Shown here piece after piece: positions 6,323 to 10,551 of a stretch of 10,551 bases of DNA (its first letter is position 1; each line of letters begins with the position of its first letter). The notes under the pieces were generated by a model. It saw nothing but the letters and a program-made list of their open reading frames with translations. It was not told the DNA's origin and did no database searches. Location of the stretch: positions 1-10,551 of the forward strand of contig JAFVEW010000003.1 of assembly GCA_017475805.1 (NCBI GenBank). Direction: 5' to 3'. Position numbers and translations under genes: made by a program. Source of the DNA: Synergistaceae bacterium. Lineage in GTDB: Bacteria > Synergistota > Synergistia > Synergistales > Aminobacteriaceae.

Positions 6323-6331
6323 ACCGCCGCC

Positions 6332-6367
6332 CTTATTCTATCATAAATATTTTAGGAAAAATGAAAA
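6332..6367 (-). promoter_or_regulatory. Possible antisense promoter opposite the small-ORF transcript
   Basis: On the minus strand TTTTCA (6367-6362) and TATGAT (6344-6339) are separated by 17 bases, matching 4/6 and 5/6 of the vegetative consensus. An RNA starting near 6332 would run antisense through the 3' complementary block and into the small ORF. In AT-rich DNA such matches arise by chance, so this is weak evidence on its own. Confidence 0.25.
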
Positions 6368-7410
6368 TGAAAACTCAGATTAATCTCAATGAAAAAAACA
6401 TTTTAATAACAGGTTCGCCGGGCTTTATCGGGGCAAATTTAGTCATTCGTCTCTTGTCTGAACTCTCCGGCAGCAAAATAATAAGTGTTGATAATTTCAA
6501 TAATTATTATGATGTCGGCTTAAAACATTATCGCCGCGACTTAATCGAAAAAGCCGCTAAAACTTCAAAAGCAACTCACGAATTTATAAAAGGCAACATA
6601 GCTGACAAAAATTTTGTCGATGATTTATTTGCGCGATATAAATTTGATGTCGTCGTAAACTTAGCTGCTCAGGCTGGAGTACGTTATAGCATCGAAAATC
6701 CAGCTACATACATCGAAAGTAATATCGTGGGATTTTTTAACATTCTTGAAGCCTGCCGACATAATCCAGTTGAACATTTAGTTTATGCTTCAAGTTCTTC
6801 TGTTTATGGTGGGAATAAAAAAATTCCTTTCAGCACTGATGATAAAGTCGACAATCCCGTATCCTTATACGCTGCGACCAAGAAAAGCAACGAGCTTTTA
6901 GCCCATGCCTACAGCAAGTTATATAAAATCCCTTCAAGCGGCTTGAGATTTTTTACAGTCTATGGACCTGCAGGAAGGCCGGACATGTTTTATTTTTCAG
7001 CTGCAAAAAAATTAGCTGCGGGCGAGAAAATTCAAATTTTTAATTACGGCGATATGAAACGCGATTTTACTTTTATTGATGACATCATTGAGGGCGTTTT
7101 TAGAGTTATGAAACTTGCCCCAGCTAGCGAAGTCCCTTATCAAATTCTTAACATTGGAGGCGGAAAGCCTGAAAATCTTTTTGACTTTATAGCGACACTT
7201 CAAGAGGAATTAGTTAGAGCAAAAGTTTTGCCAGAAGATTATGATTTTGAAGCTCATCGAGAACTTGTCGGAATGCAGCCCGGCGACGTGCCGATAACTT
7301 ACGCCGACAGCTCCGAGCTTGAACGAGAATATGGCTTCGTTCCTAAAATCGGAATCAGAGAAGGTCTCCGTGCTTTTGCCGAATGGTTTGCAAACTACTA
7401 TAATCAATGA
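6367..7410 (+). CDS. NAD-dependent epimerase, probably UDP-glucuronate 4-epimerase
   Basis: Short-chain dehydrogenase-type nucleotide-sugar epimerase, about 347 residues. The NAD-binding loop is GSPGFIG (about 16-22), a Ser-Pro variant of the common GAAGFIG. Next come VDNFNNYYDVGLK, the serine motif YASSSSVYGG (about 140-149), the catalytic YAATK (168-172) and LRFFTVYGPAGRPDM. The combination DN-N-YYD, PVSLYAATKKSNELLAHAYS and FFTVYGP is typical of bacterial UDP-glucuronate 4-epimerases, which interconvert UDP-glucuronate and UDP-galacturonate in the cytoplasm. UDP-glucose dehydrogenase two genes downstream supports this; a UDP-glucose 4-epimerase is less likely. Two ATGs are possible (6361 and 6367). 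I chose 6367 because AGGA (6354-6357) is then nine bases away rather than three. It heads the plus-strand cluster. Confidence 0.9.
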   Translation: MKTQINLNEKNILITGSPGFIGANLVIRLLSELSGSKIISVDNFNNYYDVGLKHYRRDLIEKAAKTSKATHEFIKGNIADKNFVDDLFARYKFDVVVNLAAQAGVRYSIENPATYIESNIVGFFNILEACRHNPVEHLVYASSSSVYGGNKKIPFSTDDKVDNPVSLYAATKKSNELLAHAYSKLYKIPSSGLRFFTVYGPAGRPDMFYFSAAKKLAAGEKIQIFNYGDMKRDFTFIDDIIEGVFRVMKLAPASEVPYQILNIGGGKPENLFDFIATLQEELVRAKVLPEDYDFEAHRELVGMQPGDVPITYADSSELEREYGFVPKIGIREGLRAFAEWFANYYNQ

Positions 7411-7434
7411 AACTTTTTAGGAGGTTTTTTAATT

Positions 7435-7998
7435 ATGTCTAAAAAAATTCTTGTTGTGTCAGGACACACAGATTTGAAAAATAATTCTTTTGCAAACAAA
7501 ATTATTCTTGAGCGTCTTAAAGAACTCATGCCCGAAGCTGAATATTTATATCTTGACTCAGAATATCCTGATTTCAAGTTCAACGTTGAAAAAGAACAGG
7601 ACAGACTACGAGCAGCTGATATTATCGTGCTGCAATTCCCGTTCTTCTGGTATGGAGTTCCGTCAATCATGCACAAATGGCAAGAAGAGGTTTTTGTTCA
7701 TGGATTTTCACACGGCTCAAAAGGCAAAGCTCTTGTCGGGAAAAAATTATTAGTATCTTTCACGTCGGGCTCTCCTGAAGAAACGTATCAAAAAGGCGGC
7801 GTTCAGGGTTATCCTGTTGAAGATTTTTTAATACCGCTGAAACAATTTGCGTCGGCTTGCAACATGGAATGGAGCGGATTTATTTACAGCGGCGGTCTTT
7901 CTTACGCGAGCCGCAATGATGACGAAAAATTAAAGCAAATGAAAGAAAAAGCCCTCAAACATGCTGAGAGAGTTCTTGAGAAAGTCAGGAGTTTATAA
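7435..7998 (+). CDS. Flavodoxin-fold NAD(P)H-dependent oxidoreductase
   Basis: A 187-residue cytoplasmic protein of the Flavodoxin_2 family (quinone reductase / KefF / MdaB / YwrO group), which binds FMN or FAD and transfers two electrons from NAD(P)H to quinones or similar acceptors. Visible family marks are the N-terminal strand [10 protein letters not shown] with [17 protein letters not shown] (40-47), the cofactor-adjacent [16 protein letters not shown] (67-82), and [15 protein letters not shown] (108-122). The ATG has a full AGGAGG ten bases upstream. It follows the epimerase by 24 bases and precedes ugd by two, so it is surely cotranscribed. Its substrate and its reason for being among sugar-nucleotide genes cannot be told from sequence. 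Confidence 0.9.
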   Translation: MSKKILVVSGHTDLKNNSFANKIILERLKELMPEAEYLYLDSEYPDFKFNVEKEQDRLRAADIIVLQFPFFWYGVPSIMHKWQEEVFVHGFSHGSKGKALVGKKLLVSFTSGSPEETYQKGGVQGYPVEDFLIPLKQFASACNMEWSGFIYSGGLSYASRNDDEKLKQMKEKALKHAERVLEKVRSL

Positions 7999-8000
7999 AA

Positions 8001-9233
8001 ATGAAAATTGCCGTTGCAGGTACAGGCTACGTAGGTTTAAGCCTTGCCGTGCTGCTCTCACAGCATAATGAAGTTACAGCCGTCGATATTTTGCCGGAAA
8101 AAATTAATCTATTAAAAAATTGGCAAAGTCCTATTCAAGATGAATATATCGAAAAATTTTTAGCTGAACATGAACAGCGAGGTTTGAAACTCTCAGCCAC
8201 GACTGAAGCCGAGCAGGCTTATTCTCAAGCTGATTTTGTTATCGTTGCCGCTCCGACAAACTATGATCCGCAAAAAAATTTTTTTGATTGTTCTGCCGTC
8301 GAGAGTGTCATTAAACTCGTTTTAGAATCTTCAGATAAAGCGACGATAGTAATAAAAAGCACAATCCCTGTCGGTTTTACGAAAAAGGCTCGCGAGAAAT
8401 TTAACACGAATAGAATTTTATTCAGCCCTGAATTTTTAAGAGAGTCAAAAGCTCTATATGACAATCTTAACCCGAGTCGAATTATCGTAGGCTGCGACGA
8501 AAAAACTCGTGAACAAGCGGAAACTTTTGCAAATTTATTAATAGAGGCTGCAGAGAAAAAAGACGTTCCAGTTTTAATAATGGGTCTCACGGAAGCAGAA
8601 GCCGTGAAACTTTTTGCGAATACTTATTTAGCTTTGAGAGTCTCTTACTTCAACGAGCTTGACACTTACGCAGAATTAAAGGGATTAGACACGAAAAGCA
8701 TTATTAAAGGCGTCTGCTTAGATCCGCGAATCGGCGATAATTACAATAATCCTTCATTCGGTTACGGCGGTTACTGTTTGCCTAAGGATACCAAGCAATT
8801 ATTAGCGAATTTTGAGGACGTCCCTGAAAATTTAATTCAAGCAATCGTAGCTTCAAACAGAACTCGAAAAGATCACATATCCGACAGAGTCTTAGAAAAA
8901 GCAGGTTATTACACTGGAAGCTCAATGTGGAACGCTGAGAAAGAAAGGCCAATAACAATCGGCGTTTATCGTCTGACAATGAAAGCAAATTCCGATAATT
9001 TCAGGCAGTCTTCAGTGCAAGGCGTAATGAAGCGGATTAAATCGCGCGGCGCAACAGTTATTATTTATGAGCCGACATTGCCGGACGGAGCAACTTTCTT
9101 TGGCTCTCTTGTCGTGAATGACATTGAAAGATTCAAACGAAGCTGCGACGCTATTATCGCGAACAGATACGAGTCCGTCTTAGATGACGTTGAAGAAAAA
9201 GTTTACACGAGAGATATTTTCAGGCGTGATTAA
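8001..9233 (+). CDS. ugd: UDP-glucose 6-dehydrogenase
   Basis: Oxidises UDP-glucose twice with NAD+ to give UDP-glucuronate, the substrate of the epimerase at the head of the cluster. Its 410 residues match the shorter bacterial Ugd type. Order of motifs: GTGYVG (7-12) with Asp29 closing the NAD site; [44 protein letters not shown] with catalytic Lys203; the [10 protein letters not shown] and [11 protein letters not shown] block with nucleophilic Cys259 and Asp263; and SNRTRKDHI before the C-terminal UDP-binding domain. AGGAG lies about nine bases before the ATG. Only two bases separate it from the oxidoreductase, and cobT starts directly at its stop. Products would feed capsule, O-antigen or similar surface polysaccharide. 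Confidence 0.96.
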   Translation: MKIAVAGTGYVGLSLAVLLSQHNEVTAVDILPEKINLLKNWQSPIQDEYIEKFLAEHEQRGLKLSATTEAEQAYSQADFVIVAAPTNYDPQKNFFDCSAVESVIKLVLESSDKATIVIKSTIPVGFTKKAREKFNTNRILFSPEFLRESKALYDNLNPSRIIVGCDEKTREQAETFANLLIEAAEKKDVPVLIMGLTEAEAVKLFANTYLALRVSYFNELDTYAELKGLDTKSIIKGVCLDPRIGDNYNNPSFGYGGYCLPKDTKQLLANFEDVPENLIQAIVASNRTRKDHISDRVLEKAGYYTGSSMWNAEKERPITIGVYRLTMKANSDNFRQSSVQGVMKRIKSRGATVIIYEPTLPDGATFFGSLVVNDIERFKRSCDAIIANRYESVLDDVEEKVYTRDIFRRD

Positions 9234-10295
9234 ATGATTGAATTAGATATAAAGCCTTTAGACTCTCGAGCAATGGCGGCGGCGCGTCAACGTCAGAACG
9301 AATTATTGAAACCTGCAGGGAGTCTCGGCGAGCTTGAAGAAATTTCGATTCAAATTTCAGGGATTACGGGCAAAGTTAAAAATAAAATCGAGAAAAAAAT
9401 TCATTTTTTATTCGGCTCTGATCATGGAATTTATGATGAGGGAGTCTCAGCTTCACCGCAATATTTCACGGAAGTTTTAATGAAAGTTTATGCGGAAGAC
9501 GGCGGCGCGATTAATGCTCTGTGCAAAAATTCCGGCGTCGAATTAAAAATTTTTGACTTAGGCGTTAAAAATCTTTCTAATTACAAGGACATTGATTCGA
9601 GGCATAAATTCATGCCCGAAGGAACGCGAAATTTTTTGAAACAGCGTGCTATGACTCTCGAAACTGTCGAACAAGTTATAAAATTCGGAATTGATTTAGT
9701 CCATGAAGCTAAAAACGAAAATTTTAATATTATCGGCGCAGGCGAGGTCGGTATGGCTAACACAACTCCGGCTGCTGCTTGTATAATGGCCGCACTTGGA
9801 GTTCTTAATGAAAATTTAGTCGGACGCGGCGGCGGTCTTACTGATGAGGCATTCGAGAAAAAGAAAAAAGTTGTAATCTCGGCTCTGAATTTTCATAACC
9901 CTGATAAAAATGACGCTCTCGAAATTTTGTCTTGCGTCGGCGGACTCGATATTGCCGCAATGACGGGAGTTTTTTTAGGCGGCGCGTTATATCGTGTTCC
10001 TGTTGTTGTTGACGGCGTTATTTCAATAGCGGCGGCTTTACTTGCGACTAAAATAAATTCTTTGAGCCGTGATTTCATGATTGCTTCTCATAAATCGCTT
10101 GAACCTGCTTATAGTGCGGCGGCTGAAGAACTAAAATTAAAGCCTTTCTTAAATCTTAGCATGAGGCTCGGCGAAGGCTCAGGATGTCCGACAGCTATGC
10201 AAATTATCGATGACGCTCTCAAAGTCATGAACGATATGAAAACTTTTAATGATATAAATTTAGAGTCTGAATACAGAAAAGAAATTATTAACTGA
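9234..10295 (+). CDS. cobT: Nicotinate-nucleotide:dimethylbenzimidazole phosphoribosyltransferase (CobT)
   Basis: Activates the lower-ligand base of cobalamin: transfers phosphoribose from nicotinate mononucleotide to dimethylbenzimidazole or a related base, making the alpha-riboside phosphate used in nucleotide-loop assembly. Its 353 residues are normal length. Motifs: KPAGSLGELE (26-35), GSDHGIYDEGVSASPQ (61-76), GAGEVGMANTTPAAA (168-182), GRGGGL (197-202), GGLDIAAMTG (236-245), VDGVISIAAALLA, SHKSLEPAY, and RLGEGSG with the catalytic Glu314 (Glu317 in Salmonella). Several positions depart from the commonest forms: EVGMANTT for EMGIGNTT, LEPAY for the usual EPGH, and GSGCPTA for GTGAALA. 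This may reflect another preferred base, but I cannot show that. The ATG follows the ugd stop with no gap and only a weak AGGCGTG, so translation is probably coupled. No other cobalamin gene is visible. Confidence 0.94.
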   Translation: MIELDIKPLDSRAMAAARQRQNELLKPAGSLGELEEISIQISGITGKVKNKIEKKIHFLFGSDHGIYDEGVSASPQYFTEVLMKVYAEDGGAINALCKNSGVELKIFDLGVKNLSNYKDIDSRHKFMPEGTRNFLKQRAMTLETVEQVIKFGIDLVHEAKNENFNIIGAGEVGMANTTPAAACIMAALGVLNENLVGRGGGLTDEAFEKKKKVVISALNFHNPDKNDALEILSCVGGLDIAAMTGVFLGGALYRVPVVVDGVISIAAALLATKINSLSRDFMIASHKSLEPAYSAAAEELKLKPFLNLSMRLGEGSGCPTAMQIIDDALKVMNDMKTFNDINLESEYRKEIIN

Positions 10296-10330
10296 AAAAC
10301 TAAAAGATTCTTAGAAATATCAGCTTTTTA

Positions 10331-10377
10331 ATTCCTAACTCCTACTTCATATATTCCTACTTGCCTTTTAACTCCTG
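10331..10377. repeat. Degenerate heptamer repeats (cobT-pyk gap)
   Basis: ATTCCTA (10331-10337), ACTCCTA (10338-10344), ATTCCTA (10353-10359) and ACTCCTG (10371-10377) recur with near 7-base phasing interrupted by short spacers. These are the same units as in the mglA-mglC gap at 1341-1371. The array ends exactly where the pyk -10 element begins. Confidence 0.65.
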
Positions 10378-10408
10378 TATAATCAAATTAAATTTTTAAT
10401 AACGGGGG
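10378..10408 (+). promoter_or_regulatory. pyk -10 element and ribosome binding site
   Basis: A perfect TATAAT at 10378-10383 predicts a start near 10390. No good TTGACA lies 16-18 bases upstream, where the sequence is heptamer repeat; TTGCCT at 10361 is too close. GGGGG (10404-10408) lies nine bases before the pyk ATG and is the likely ribosome site. Confidence 0.5.
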
Positions 10409-10417
10409 TAAATTTTC

Positions 10418-10551
10418 ATGTTTGTAAAAATTGTCTGTACTATAGGACCTGCAAGCGATAATTTTGAAACTCTAAAATCAATGGCTGAAGCAGGTATGAA
10501 CGTCGCGAGATTAAATTTTTCTCACGGCGATTATGAAGGACACGAGAAAAA
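10418..10551 (+). CDS. pyk: Pyruvate kinase, N-terminal fragment (runs off the window)
   Basis: The first 44 codons of pyruvate kinase, the glycolytic enzyme that makes pyruvate and ATP from phosphoenolpyruvate and ADP. The start of the family is unmistakable: [10 protein letters not shown] (4-13), then [21 protein letters not shown] (22-42). This contains the conserved Arg of the substrate site (NVARLN) and the Asn/Ser of the potassium site (NFSHG). The gene is open to the right edge. It has its own -10 element and a GGGGG ribosome site, and is separated from cobT by a 122-base repeat-bearing gap, so it is probably a separate transcription unit. Confidence 0.95.
   Translation, partial: MFVKIVCTIGPASDNFETLKSMAEAGMNVARLNFSHGDYEGHEK

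Noticed and set aside
6064..6330. Known structural RNA (6S, SRP, tmRNA, RNase P, cobalamin or cyclic-di-GMP riboswitch)
   Set aside because: I looked for the hallmark strings of each (for example the SRP GGAAGCAGCC loop, the tmRNA tag and acceptor end, the RNase P GGAAAGUCC core and the cobalamin-box type core) and found none.
6303..6340. Intrinsic terminator after the small ORF
   Set aside because: GAGGG/CCCTC can form a hairpin but is followed by ACCGCCGCCCTTATT rather than a T-tract, so read-through into the epimerase is more likely.
10296..10330. Terminator directly after cobT
   Set aside because: Only a short TTCTTAGAA palindrome and a TTTTT are present, not adjacent as a stable stem and tract.

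Overview
The window is ordinary low-GC (roughly 40%) bacterial chromosome with two divergent gene blocks. Both sugar-binding proteins carry Sec signal peptides that end in AxA-type signal peptidase sites with no lipobox cysteine. They look like soluble periplasmic proteins, which points to a diderm (Gram-negative-type) organism. I cannot name the lineage; a low-GC Synergistota- or Spirochaetota-like gut bacterium would fit but is only a guess. I see no tRNA, rRNA, CRISPR array, insertion sequence or phage gene.

Left block, minus strand, read from right to left: xth (exonuclease III, 6010-5243), a terminator-like hairpin, then a galactose/glucose ABC-transport operon. The operon starts at a promoter near 5045-5095 and runs mglB (4991-3975), a strong hairpin terminator or attenuator, a second mglB paralogue (start re-assigned to a TTG at 3903), mglA (GTG start, 4-base overlap) and mglC. 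The two binding proteins keep the same sugar-contact and calcium-site residues, so this looks like a recent functional duplication. The terminator should make the first binding protein much more abundant than the rest of the transporter.

Middle, 6011-6360: a divergent control region. Overlapping -10 elements form a short palindrome. The rightward transcript begins with a possible pseudoknot leader, then encodes an unlisted 45-residue basic, one-membrane-segment protein (6140-6277). An 8-base block at its 5' end is perfectly complementary to a block beyond the small gene. This is the least explained part of the window.

Right block, plus strand: a UDP-glucuronate 4-epimerase-like gene, a flavodoxin-fold NAD(P)H oxidoreductase, UDP-glucose 6-dehydrogenase and cobT (cobalamin lower-ligand activation), closely packed and probably cotranscribed. 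Ugd plus the epimerase would convert UDP-glucose to UDP-glucuronate and then UDP-galacturonate for surface polysaccharide. The oxidoreductase and cobT have no obvious link to that route. After a 122-base gap holding heptamer repeats and a -10 element, a pyruvate kinase gene starts and runs off the right edge.

Degenerate 7-base tandem repeats (ATTCCTA/ACTCCTA) occur in two unrelated gaps, mglA-mglC and cobT-pyk, and probably belong to a dispersed genomic repeat family.
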